From: Cadophora sp. MPI-SDFR-AT-0126
Lineage: Eukaryota > Ascomycota > Leotiomycetes > Helotiales > Ploettnerulaceae
Length of the DNA stretch: 64,000 nt
Reading direction: 5' to 3'
Assembly (NCBI GenBank): GCA_020747065.1
Contig: JAGMVK010000003.1
Span: 2,666,001 to 2,730,000, forward strand
The position numbers were made by a program, and so were the translations under genes. Shown piece by piece: positions 34,813 through 45,106 of the stretch (position 1 is the stretch's first letter; the number at the start of each line of letters is the position of its first letter). Below the pieces are notes generated by a model that searched no databases, was not told where the DNA came from, and saw nothing but the letters and a program-made list of their open reading frames with translations.

Positions 34813-35607
34813 TTACAGCTTTGAGAACATCCCCTCCTTCTGCGCCCTAACATCCAACTCATGCGTCCACGTACTCTTAGGCTGCGTATGCACAAACCAA
34901 TAAATGCCCGCCAAATCAGTCGGCTGCATCAACCTACTCTCCACTTCCTCCAACTTCTCCTTCTCCCCCTCCCTCTCCCACTTCCTCCTCGTCACACCCC
35001 CAATCAGCTTCCCATCCACCGGCCCATCAACCACCAAATGCGCCGCATGAATCCCCTTCTCCTGATACTCCCTCGTAACAATCTGCGCCAGACTCCGCAG
35101 TCCGAATTTTCCCGGCGAGAAACTAGACAGGCCGGGACTCCCGCGCAAGCTTCCTGTTGCTCCGGTAAAGATGACGGTTCCTTTACCTGCGGAGAGCATA
35201 TCGGGAAGCACGCATTTGACGGACCAGAATGCGCCGAAAAGGTTGATCTTGGTGAAATTCTCGAATTCCTCTGAGCTGGTGTCGAGGATTGAGCGGCCGT
35301 TTACGCGGCGGGCTCCAGCGTTATACACAAGCACGTTTACGGGGCCGAGGTCTGATTTGATAGAAGTGAAAGTCTTGATGATGTCTGATTCGATGCGAAG
35401 ATCTGTGAGGTAGTATTTTGCTGTGTGAGGGCCGAAAGTGCTGGTTATGGAGGTGACCATTTCTTGGAGTTTGGTTTCGGTTCGTGCGAGGAGAGCGACG
35501 GTAAAGCCTTCTGAGATAAATTTTCGCGCGACGGCTTCGCCTATACCGGGGCCGGCGCCGACGACTGCCAGGACAGGTTTGGAAGATGGATTGAATGGTG
35601 GTGCCAT
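34813..35607 (-). CDS. Short-chain dehydrogenase-like protein with Phe at the catalytic Tyr and C-terminal SKL
   Basis: This single-exon gene encodes 264 aa when started at 35607 (MAPPFNPSS). The cofactor motif is VGAGPGIG, the structural motif is YNAG, and the catalytic Ser lies in TGATGS. At the site of Tyr-x-x-x-Lys the sequence reads SSFSPGKF, so Phe takes the place of Tyr while Lys is kept. This is seen in one group of SDR-like proteins, and the normal proton-relay mechanism would be affected. The last residues Ser-Lys-Leu are a canonical peroxisomal signal. A longer start at 35754 exists but adds a low-complexity His/Gln stretch. It is convergent with the kappa-GST gene, 261 bp apart. 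Confidence 0.92.
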   Translation of the reverse strand: MAPPFNPSSKPVLAVVGAGPGIGEAVARKFISEGFTVALLARTETKLQEMVTSITSTFGPHTAKYYLTDLRIESDIIKTFTSIKSDLGPVNVLVYNAGARRVNGRSILDTSSEEFENFTKINLFGAFWSVKCVLPDMLSAGKGTVIFTGATGSLRGSPGLSSFSPGKFGLRSLAQIVTREYQEKGIHAAHLVVDGPVDGKLIGGVTRRKWEREGEKEKLEEVESRLMQPTDLAGIYWFVHTQPKSTWTHELDVRAQKEGMFSKL

Positions 35608-36682
35608 GGTGATATTGGTATATGTGTGGCAGATGAGATGTTGATGGTGATGTTGAGGTTGGAGCTGGAATTGAAGAATGCGGGGTTGAGATGAGGGTCT
35701 GTGACTGAGTATTGACAAGTTATATAAAGTAGCAAAATATGTTTGCGTATGCACGACTTTGAAATGAGATATATGACTAGCGTATGAGCTCTTGTACCGA
35801 AACGCTCGGGGAATCTGTGAGGTGTGAGATGGATATGAGATGAAGTGAGATTGTCTCGGCTAGGTTGGGCTGAATACTAATCAAGCTCAAGACCTCGGCT
35901 TGAGCACGCCGAGTGACTTTGTGATCCGGATACCAAGCCGTGAGGTTTAAAAAGACGTCAGTTTGAGAGCATGAGGCAAAAAAGAGGAGCCATTGGTCTC
36001 ATGAATGGAGATACAGACCCGTGACATAGAATCGGAAGACTTGAGATGCCACCTCTCGCCAAAGCCTGAGGAGACCGAGGAGTTGCCAATCCTCGCTAAT
36101 TCTTAGCGCAGAACAATCTCCCCAGTTATGCGGGCGCTATTCTTACAGGCTCAGCACCACCATGCAGAGTTTCTCCATTCAGCACTCGTCAACTGTCCCT
36201 CTTTGACAGTCCTTCTTGGTAGGATTACGATGATCGAAGATTCGCTCCCAGAGAGCCTCATCCACAAATATTAATGCAATGCAATAGTCTGTCTCTACAC
36301 GGCTGCGCACAGAGAACGTCCTTCTCCCTTTGATGACTGCTGAATGTCACTGTAGCTTCCTGGGCACGGATACTGGCATCAAACCCGCTGGTACTTTTTC
36401 CGTCCCGAATCCAAGTACGGACTCGAGAGCTTTATAATTTCGGCTGCAAAGAAGTTGGAGTAGCCTTTTAAGTTCTTTATGGAGCGATCTGGATAACAGT
36501 ATTGAGGTTGTTAGGGAAGAAAAGAGCATGACTTGGTGCAGCCAGCTGTGCCACGCTAGCACAGGCTGAAATGCACAGAAAGCTTACCTCAACTTCCTTC
36601 CTTTCATACAACACCAATATGCGACTATGCTCAGAATCTCCTGGGGAAAGTATCGACAAAAGTCATCGTCGAATGAGGATTT
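35608..36682. other. Intergenic region upstream of SDR and Ras-like genes
   Basis: A 1.1 kb gap between two divergent genes. It holds both promoters. No exon is recognised; short ORFs on the minus strand (36347-36659) have no domain. Confidence 0.4.
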
Positions 36683-37502
36683 ATGAATCTGGATATGTCT
36701 ACATCCTCCCGCAACAAAAACGACGCTCAAAGAGGCCAAAGGCCAGATTTCTCCCGCATCGTCCTGATCGGTGATAACGGCTCTGGAAAAACAGCATTGA
36801 TAACACGGGTACCTACCTACCTTCCTCTCCTATCACAACCCTCCAGAACACTACTAAATTACTACCTCCAAGTTCATATTCAACACCTTTCCCCCACCAT
36901 CCACCAACTCCAGTTCAACTCCCAAGAGGCACCGCACTCAGCGCGTCATTTCCTCTCAACCCTGTATCATCGAGCTCGTCGAAGCTGAACCCCAACCACT
37001 TGCTTCCAGAGACGGAAACGTAAACGAGGAAATAGTAAAAGAAATCGCGAACGCGGATGCAGTGGTTCTGGTCTACAGCATCTGTGGGTTGAGATGGCAT
37101 CCTCTGCATTGCGAGATCGAGACTGAGAGGGATGAGTGGTGGAAGATGCCGCTGGAGGGGGTGAAGCGGTTTGCGGGATTGGTGAGGGATGAAGAGGAGG
37201 GGGATGGGAGAGAGGGAGATGATGAGGATGAGGTGGTCATGATGGTTCTAGGGTGTCAGAAGGATAGAGAGCATTTGAGGATTGTGCGTGAGGAGCGAGG
37301 GAGAGATTTAGCGGCGGAATTGGGGTGTGGATTCGCTGAGGTTGAGGTGCAAAGCGGATGTGAGGATATCAATGCTGTTATTGACAGCCTTGTCATGCAT
37401 GTCAGAGAGAGAAGGCGAAGGAGAGCTGAGTGTAGCTTCTGCAAGGAGACAGCGCTTCCAGCTCCTACGACAGGCTTTTGGGAGAGGATATTGCGCAGGT
37501 GA
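36683..37502 (+). CDS. Ras-like small GTPase with degenerate GTP-binding motifs
   Basis: Two exons (36683-36808 and 36873-37502) give about 251 aa. The P-loop GDNGSGKTAL (about residues 29-38) and the later NADAVVLVYSI are typical of Ras-superfamily proteins. Other motifs are poor: no DxxG in the G3 position (IIELVEAEPQP instead), and G4 reads GCQKDRE rather than NKxD. The protein ends in Arg-Arg and has no CaaX box. An insertion of acidic residues (about residues 150-165) separates G3 and G4. It may be a divergent GTPase or an inactive relative. The start at 36683 or the internal Met at 36695 is possible. Confidence 0.65.
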
Positions 37503-38804
37503 TCTGGAATGAATGATATGTAAGGACCCGTGTTGGAAGCTATGCCGAATGTTATTTACAGGGACAGATTCAGACTTCGGTTGAGATTGGTCATGCAAGG
37601 AGCCGTCTGGTACGGAAACAGTCGGGAAGAGGCAGGCATTCTGTGTTGCTGTAATAGATCCAGGACAATTTTACCCGCTCTTTGTGAAAGTTCGTTGAAT
37701 CAGTCGGAGTCCAAATTTATTCCCGGTATCTGACTGGTCTCGTTCCACTTCTACCCCACTATCCCCAGAGCTCCCCTCCCCCCCTCATATTTATAATCCG
37801 GGTTGAACTCGGCATCTCCAAACACAAACGTACCAAGCATCCAGTCACTTCATCATGCAATGACGGCTTTCCTCCCGCATCAAGCCCAAAGCCGCTGTCA
37901 CGGTACTCATTGACTGACAGGTTCAGCCTCCCATTGGCCTGGCACCCTGGGAAAGAGCAAATGTCCTGGTGCCATGGAGCGGGGTCAGAGATGTGATGTA
38001 TGTGGATGTCATTGAAGAGTGTCGATCTTTGCTTGGCATTTTGGGAAACTTTTGCCCAGGCGTGGGCGTTCTTGGGGAGGCTTGATTGAGATAAGAAATG
38101 GAACCCTCTTATTTATCGAGTGTTGACTCTGAAGGATTGTTGGTAGATGAAAATAAACATGCTAATGAAAGAACGTTAAATAAGAATGAAAGAGAGTACG
38201 TAAAGAATGTAGTACTGCAGATACCCATTGGAAATAACTCTAGACCAACAGAGTATATCGGGAAACTCTTGCCCGCCGAGGTGCCGATCCCAGTTCAACG
38301 CTCCCTGGCTGCATGTCACACAACATCAACATCATCATCGTCGTACAAACCAATCATCACCCATGAACCAGGCATCTAGAAGCCGAAGCTGAATTCCAAT
38401 CCAATCTAATCCCAGAACTTCAAGTCTGGATACCTGCTTCCGAAAACAATGCGCTTGTCCGATCTGATTCGGTACTGAGATGAACATGTTGACAAGCGGG
38501 TACAAAAGCTAGTAGCCTTCTGCCCGTCGCCCGCTCTACTCACGATCGATATCCTTCACCTGTAGCTTGTCGGCGCGTCATAGCATCTTGATGTTAGTTG
38601 CGCTTTGTTCCTTTCTTAAAGTGACGACCTGCCCTTTCAAGCCCTCTTGCAATTTCAGTTTCCTTCTCAGAAACACAACGCTTCCCTCGAGTAACCACTC
38701 TCCCCACGAATTTTGGCCTGCGCATTCTCGAGCGCGTTCACTGGTCGTATCTACAACGCTGCAACACAACTCTAGGTGGAACAACAGTCGACTCGGTCGC
38801 GACA
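37503..38804. other. Intergenic region upstream of MFS transporter
   Basis: 1.3 kb without recognised exon. The open frame 38098-38379 on the plus strand is 93 codons with no domain and no signal peptide; I do not call it. A pyrimidine-rich patch lies at about 37741-37790. Confidence 0.4.
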
Positions 38805-40856
38805 ATGAACCCCGAAACAGAAACCAAAACCCAAAGCAGCGGCGACGAAAAGTACAGCGCTGGTGCAGGAGGCGAACTCGAGAATGGCAGTCTTCACCAG
38901 GATCAGAGCCAGTATGCGTTGCCTCCTGATCCGGATGCGCATTTGAATGCGGAGGAGAAGAAGGCTGTGGTAAGCTTTTTCCAAGGCGGGTGACAAGAGG
39001 GACAAGAGCGAGGAGAAGAGCGGAATGTGGGGAAGCTGGGTTGTGGCTTGCAGTGACGGGGCCCTTGTGGCATTGGATGATGCGAAAAGGGTTGATTGAT
39101 GCTGATTTGTTTGGGATTTTAGGATCGCAAGTTACTCTGGAAGCTCGATCTTACGCTTATTCCATGGTATGTTATCTCGATTTTACTCCTCAAGATTTTC
39201 CTTCGTGGTGGCTGCGATGCTCGAGAGAGCGGCGTGCTTTGGGCTCTGGAGTGCGGGGCAGGCGCGTGGTAGAGTGGGATGAAGAACTCACTGCGTGCTC
39301 AATTCCATGTCTAGATGAGAAGGATTCAACTTTTAGATGATTTATCATACTAACAACTCATCAGGCTCTGCATCCTCTACCTCCTCGCCTTCCTCGATCG
39401 TACCAACATTGGCAATGCCAAGATTGATGGTCTGCAAGCCAGTCTGGGTGACAAGAATGGACCCATGTCAACTGGAAGATACAATGCATCTCTCTCGATC
39501 TTCTTCGTCTCATACTCTGTCTTTGAGTAAGTGCATCCCGGAAATAAATTTTCAGCAATATATCGGCCTTAGCATCTCCCTGGAAATTGTAAAACAGATT
39601 TTGAGCAAAACTAACGATATTTCAGACCTTTGACCAACATTCTCCTCAAGCGCCTTCGCCCTTCCATCTTCATTCCGATTATCATGGTTCTTTGGGGCCT
39701 TTGTATGACATTCATGGGATTTGTTGAGAACTGGTCCGGTCTTATGGCGGCTCGTGTAAGTTCCTCATCCCTCCATTGCAGTCCCATATTCTGACATTCG
39801 TAACAAAAGTGGTTCCTAGGTCTCGCTGAGGCAGGTCTGTTCCCAGGTATTAATTACTACCTCTCCTGCTGGTATAAACGCTCTGAATTCGGAATTCGTG
39901 CCGCCATCTTCTTCTCGGCCGCCGCAGTCTCTGGTAGCTTCGGTGGTCTCCTCGCAGCCGCAATTGTCAATATGGACGGACTAGGTGGTCGACCAGGCTG
40001 GGCATGGATTTTCATTCTCGAAGGTATTGTCACTGTCGTCTTCGGTTTCCTGTCCTTCTGGTGTGTCCACGACTTTCCCGATGAGGCAAAATTCCTCTCC
40101 GATCAAGATCGGGCTCGCGTCATTCGCCGATTGAAGATGGACAAGCAGAGCTCAGCTGAACATGAAGAGTTTAAGATGAAGTACGTATACATGGCTCTGA
40201 AGGACTACAAGATGTGGCTTGGTATGGTGATCTACATGGGTTGCGATATGCCACTCTACGCCTTCTCCTTGTTCTTGCCAAGTATCATCAAGCAGATGGG
40301 ATACAGCAGCACCACTGCTCAACTCCTCAGTGTGCCACCTTACGCTCTAGCAGCCTGTCTAACCGTCCTCATCGGATTCATAGCCGATCGCACACACCAG
40401 CGCGGCCTATGCAACATCTGCGTATCGATCATCGGTATCGTTGGATTCTCCATGCTCCTAGGCTCAGATGAAGCGAAAGTCAAATACGCAGGCACATTCC
40501 TCGGTGCACTCGGCATATACCCCTGCATCGCAAACACAATCTCCTGGATGTCCAATAATATCGAAGGAGTCTACAAGCGCGGTGTCGTACTCGGCTTCGT
40601 CATCGGCTGGGGTAATCTCAACGGCATCGTCTCCTCCAACATCTACCAAAAGACGCCATATATTTCTGGCCATTCGACGGTTTTGGCATACATGATTGTC
40701 TGTCTCCTTGGTGGTAGCATTTCGATGAGATATCTGCTTGCGAGAGAGAATAAGATGCGTTTGGCCGGCAAGAGAGATCATTGGGTTGAGGGTATGAGTG
40801 AGCGCGAGGCGGAGAAGTTGGGTGATATGCGGCCGGATTTCATTTACACTCTTTGA
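38805..40856 (+). CDS. MFS transporter, anion:cation symporter (Dal5/allantoate-like) group
   Basis: This multi-exon gene encodes about 500 aa. The N-terminal tail is acidic and cytosolic, then RKLLWKLDLTLIPWLC and LAFLDRTNIGNAKIDGL mark helix 1 and loop 1-2 of the Dal5 family. GLAEAGLFPGINYYLSCWYKR is the helix 4 motif, and AAIFFSAAAVSGSFGGLLA is helix 5. Helices 7-12 are in the last exon (39972-40856). Dal5-type proteins carry organic acids, ureides or vitamins (allantoate, nicotinate, pantothenate and others) into the cell with protons; the substrate here cannot be told. Introns lie at about 38970-39122, 39165-39364, 39528-39625 and 39756-39812. All joins restore the family pattern. Confidence 0.93.
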
Positions 40857-41675
40857 AAATGTGAAAGGTGGTTGGTTGGGTATACGAATATCCGCTTTCG
40901 CGTTTGCGTGTTGGATTGATACGCATGACCAGAAGACTGTCTGAGAAGGGAAATTGATGGTGTGCTGTGTATTGCTCTTCGAAGCCTGCTCTGAAAGAAG
41001 TTTTTTAACCTCGATCATCGCACGAGAGTGGCTAAGGATAAAACATAATGTACGACAAACAATAAGAGAAATAAATCCATTTGAATCACGCCAAGAATCT
41101 GTGGCACTTCATTCCTGTTCGCTATCCAGGCCAACACAGTTTTGAAGAACTCAAGATAATGTATTCATTGAAAAGTTCAGACATTTGGAAAGAGGGTTGC
41201 CTTCAATCCAGCTTAAGGTTTGGCAGTTCTCATTGTTCAAAAGAGCAGTGTCAATATCCCTAAAACCACAGATGAATAAACAAAATAGACCATCAGTGTC
41301 AACATTACCTCGCTTCGCTCAAGATCGCGGTCCACTTTCTCTGATCTGGCCAGCTCCACGTGACCTCCAGCTCAAAATCTCACCCCGCCAAATGCCAAGC
41401 AGCCGATATCTCGCTCAACTCAACAACACCCATTCCATCTCATCTCATCTCATTAGCAAGACCAGGGTAGTCAGCTGCCGATCTCCAATTCTTACAAATG
41501 CATTAGCCTCATAAGCGACAATGATATAAATGACCTTACAGTACTTCAATTCCCTAATTGTTCTCGGAAACTCATCTCATTTGAGAGCACAAAAATCTCA
41601 ACCCTGGCGTCCGTTTCGGCGACTTTCAATCTCGTATCGAGGAGCCTTCTGAGCGCATTCACATTCAGAAGCGAA
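40857..41675. other. Intergenic region between MFS transporter and flavin monooxygenase
   Basis: 0.8 kb. No exon recognised. Holds the transporter 3' region and the monooxygenase promoter. Confidence 0.4.
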
Positions 41676-44285
41676 ATGGCGAAGAGAATTTGTATCATCG
41701 GTACGTTCCTGCTTACAAGAAAGTACCATCAATTCAGGACCTCCATCCTAACAGTCCCCCTCCAGGCGCCGGCCCCTCCGGTCTCGTAGCCGCCAAATCC
41801 CTAACCGACAACGCCTCACACAAATTCCGCATCACCATCTTCGACGCTCAACCTCGCATCGGCGGGCTCTGGCCACTCGAGAAGGAAGATGCCGGTCTGG
41901 TGAATCCGGATATGTGTACGAACCAGAGTCGGCATACCGTGGCGTTTAGCGATTTGGCGTGGGGTGCGGAGGAGCCGAAGTTTCCTAAGGCCTGGATGGT
42001 GGGGAGGTATTTGGAGAGGTATCTGGGGAGGTATGGTGAGGGGTGGGATTTGGGACTCGGTTGGAAGGTGCGGAAGGTTGAGAGGGTTGGTGGAGTAGGG
42101 GAGGGTTGGAAAGTGTGGGTTAAGAAGAATTCGAAAAGTGCGAGAAGGGAAAGTGAGGATGAGGGGAGTGGATCCGAAGAGGTGCTTGATTTCGACTACG
42201 TGATCGTCGCGACGGGATTTTTTGGAAAAGCGAAGATGCCGACCGGGTTGGAGAATGCATCTGTCCCTGTTGCTCATAGTTCTCAGATCAGAGAGATTAA
42301 GAGCTTGATCTCAAGGAGTGATGGCAAGGTGATTAGCAAAGGGCGGAAGATTGTTGTTGTTGGAGGACAGATGTCTGGTGTTGAGACGGCGGCGGCAATT
42401 GCGATGCAGATCTCTTCTGCGGCGAATACGCCCGGGAACACGACGATTGAAGATGCGAAGAATTATGTCGTAACGCATTTGGTGCAGAAACCGGTTTGGG
42501 TTATGCCACTTGTCTTTCCTGTGGATCCGATTTTGGAGAAGAATGGTGTGAAGGTAATTTTCAATTCTCATCCGTATTTTGAGTGCCTCAAAATGGATTG
42601 TGGATGCTGACCACGTATAGATTAAAAATCGCTCTCCTAATTTCCTCCCACTGGATTTGGTGAGCTACAATATCGGCTGGCGGCCTGAAGGCACTGTTCA
42701 AAATACCTCTGGACATATCACGACCGAAGCAGCTGCCCTCACGCACGGGTTCATGGAAACACATATCGGGACCGATCAGACTCAGTACGGGCCAGCTCTC
42801 GGCGTTATAGGAGAGACAAAGACTGAACCTCCTTTATTAGCGTGCAGCGATCAGTATACGGAGTTTGTTCGACAGAAGAAAATCGACGTGATCACGGGAC
42901 GTATGGTTCAAGCTTCAGGAGATTCAATCACCATCTCCAACGGCTCTGGGGACGAGGATACTATCACAGACATAGCAGCCGTCGTCTGCGCAACGGGATT
43001 CGACGCTTCACCATCCATCGATTTCCTCCCCTCCGACATCCTCGAGACGCTGAAATTTGACGCCACAGACGACGGGTTCCCACTTTCCTTGAACGTCCAT
43101 ACTACTATCAGCAGAGAGATTCCATCACTCGGTTTCGTAGGCTTTTACAGGAGCCCATACTGGGGCGTAATGGAGATGCAAGCGAGATTTCTGGCGAAGC
43201 TGTGGAGTGGTGATAAAAAGGCTAGGGAAGCACTGGATAAGGATACGACTATGCAGACTATGATGAAACTCAGGAAGGATCCGAGGAGAGCGCAATTTCC
43301 GATGGGGGATTATACATATCTGATGGAGTCATTTGCTGAGATTTTGGGTGGGTATCCCATCGCCCTGGATGTAGAACTTGAGGGCAATCATCAGACTGAC
43401 TGTTAAACAGATATCCAGCGCTACGAGCCATCTTCTTCCTCTCCCGGAGCAAGAACCGGAATAATCACTCCATACCGGTACTCCTACCCAAACATCTCTC
43501 CAGCTCAAAACACAGAAATCAAACTCGCTCTCGGCGAACACTACTCCACATTCTTTGCATCCTCACAGAAGGGGAGATTCGTTGCTCGCGCCGTGTTCAG
43601 AGGTCTTCAAGGTATCTGGACGCTCAATCGTACCATCACATCACGCATCGCCACATTCCCTTCTGGCACACTAACAGGCACTGCAACTCTATTCCCTCGA
43701 GATCCCACCGATCCACAGCCAAAGCCGAGAATGCCGCCAAGTTCAACGTCCCCAACACCTGCTTCTCTCGACTCCGTCTCCGGATCCACCTGCTCGAATC
43801 CCAACACTGCATCCTCATCAGCTGCCCTCGAATACCTCTACTTCGAAGAAGGACAATTCCTCACCTCGTTCGGCGCCACTATGAACGCCAAGCGGAGCTA
43901 CGTATATCGCTATTTCGAAGAGAAAAATTGTATTGATCTGTGGTTCGCGAAACAGGATTATCTGACTGCGGATTACTTCTTCCATAGAGTGGAGTTTATC
44001 GTGCCTGATCAGGGGGACGAAAGTAAGATGAAAACGGCCAAGCAGGGGTGGAAGGCTGTGAGTAGTCATTTATGTGAGTAGACCTCCCTCCTACGAGGTG
44101 CTGAGTATGTGTGATGTCATTTACTGATTTCTTGGGTCATAGGTATCGAGGATATGTATGACGTGACCTACGAGTTTTACTTCAGCGGCGCTACACTCGA
44201 GACCTGGATTTGCGAATACACTGTGAAAGGTCCGCAGAAAGATTACACAATCCGGAATGTGTACACAAGACCTGCATCGCCTTAG
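41676..44285 (+). CDS. FMO-like flavin monooxygenase fused to a DUF6314-like C-terminal domain
   Basis: Five exons (41676-41700, 41766-42553, 42621-43347, 43411-44073, 44143-44285) give 781 aa. Residues 1 to about 560 form a flavin-containing monooxygenase: FAD motif IIGAGPSGLVAAK, NADPH motif VVVGGQMSGVETA, and a late CATGFD motif. After a short linker, the last ~200 residues show FRGLQGIWTLNRTI, LYFEEGQF, YVYRYFEE, HLCIEDMYDVTYEF and VKGPQKDYTIRN, which match the DUF6314 family as I recall it. DUF6314 proteins are usually stand-alone in bacteria; here one protein joins both. The FMO part lacks a clear FxGxxxHxxxY/W signature. The reaction may be N-oxygenation or Baeyer-Villiger type; the substrate is unknown. 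Confidence 0.9.
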
Positions 44286-45106
44286 AATATGCATCTAGAA
44301 AGCATTTACGAGCATCTGGATTCGATAATTTAGATTACAGAAGAGTGTCAGGAAATAAATCGAATTTAGGTTGATGACTGGAAAGTTTTGAAAGTACACA
44401 TGGAAGGTTGAATCCACCGGTATGTTTTCCTAACTTTGATACTTATTTCGAGATCTTCTTTGCGCCAACAGGGTCATTGCCTGTTTTGCATTTTCAGATT
44501 TGTACTGTGAGTTTTCGTGGGCTTGGCCGTTGATTGTATAGCCCTATTATCATGAGTTACTCACATGGGCCTGAGCGATTTCCAGGACTTGAGTCATGTG
44601 GGTGATTTTGGTGTTGAATAAGTCAGGTATAGTACAATCACGCAGCGGATCACAATCACAAAACGCATACTTCAGGAATCGACTATTATATAAACGCCAC
44701 AAAGCCAGAGCTTCAGGATAATGCAAGACAGGCGATCATTTCTACTGTCAATTTCACGGTCTTTTCAGATCTGACAGAAGCTGCCACATCGATCGATAGT
44801 GGCAGTTAGGCGATGCTCATCCAGGTGGAATCATTCACAGCTCAACTAATACTCGTTTTGTTATTCTCGGACTCTCGAAGTTTGAGTCAAGTCACATCAA
44901 ATCCAGTCATCAGCTCCAGGCCCCCTATATCATTCGAGTCTTCGTCTTCAGTCGAACAGAACAGTCTGTCAACGCTTTCGAAGTTCGGCGAAGCACTTCA
45001 AGCGCCCGCACACCAATCTCGGTATTCTGAGCTAGTACCTCCTCCCTTCTGCTCGCGGCCCCTTCCTCACTTCGGCACAGCATCTCGCCCAAGATCAACT
45101 CAAGCA
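44286..45106. other. Intergenic region upstream of the secreted Cys/Kex2 protein
   Basis: 0.8 kb. The open frame of the downstream gene extends in frame up to an ATG at 44813, but the upstream part is Ser-rich with no signal peptide, so it is probably 5' untranslated sequence or promoter. Confidence 0.4.

Noticed and set aside
38098..38379. 93-codon plus-strand open frame before the MFS gene
   Set aside because: No recognisable domain, no signal peptide and an ordinary composition; likely chance.
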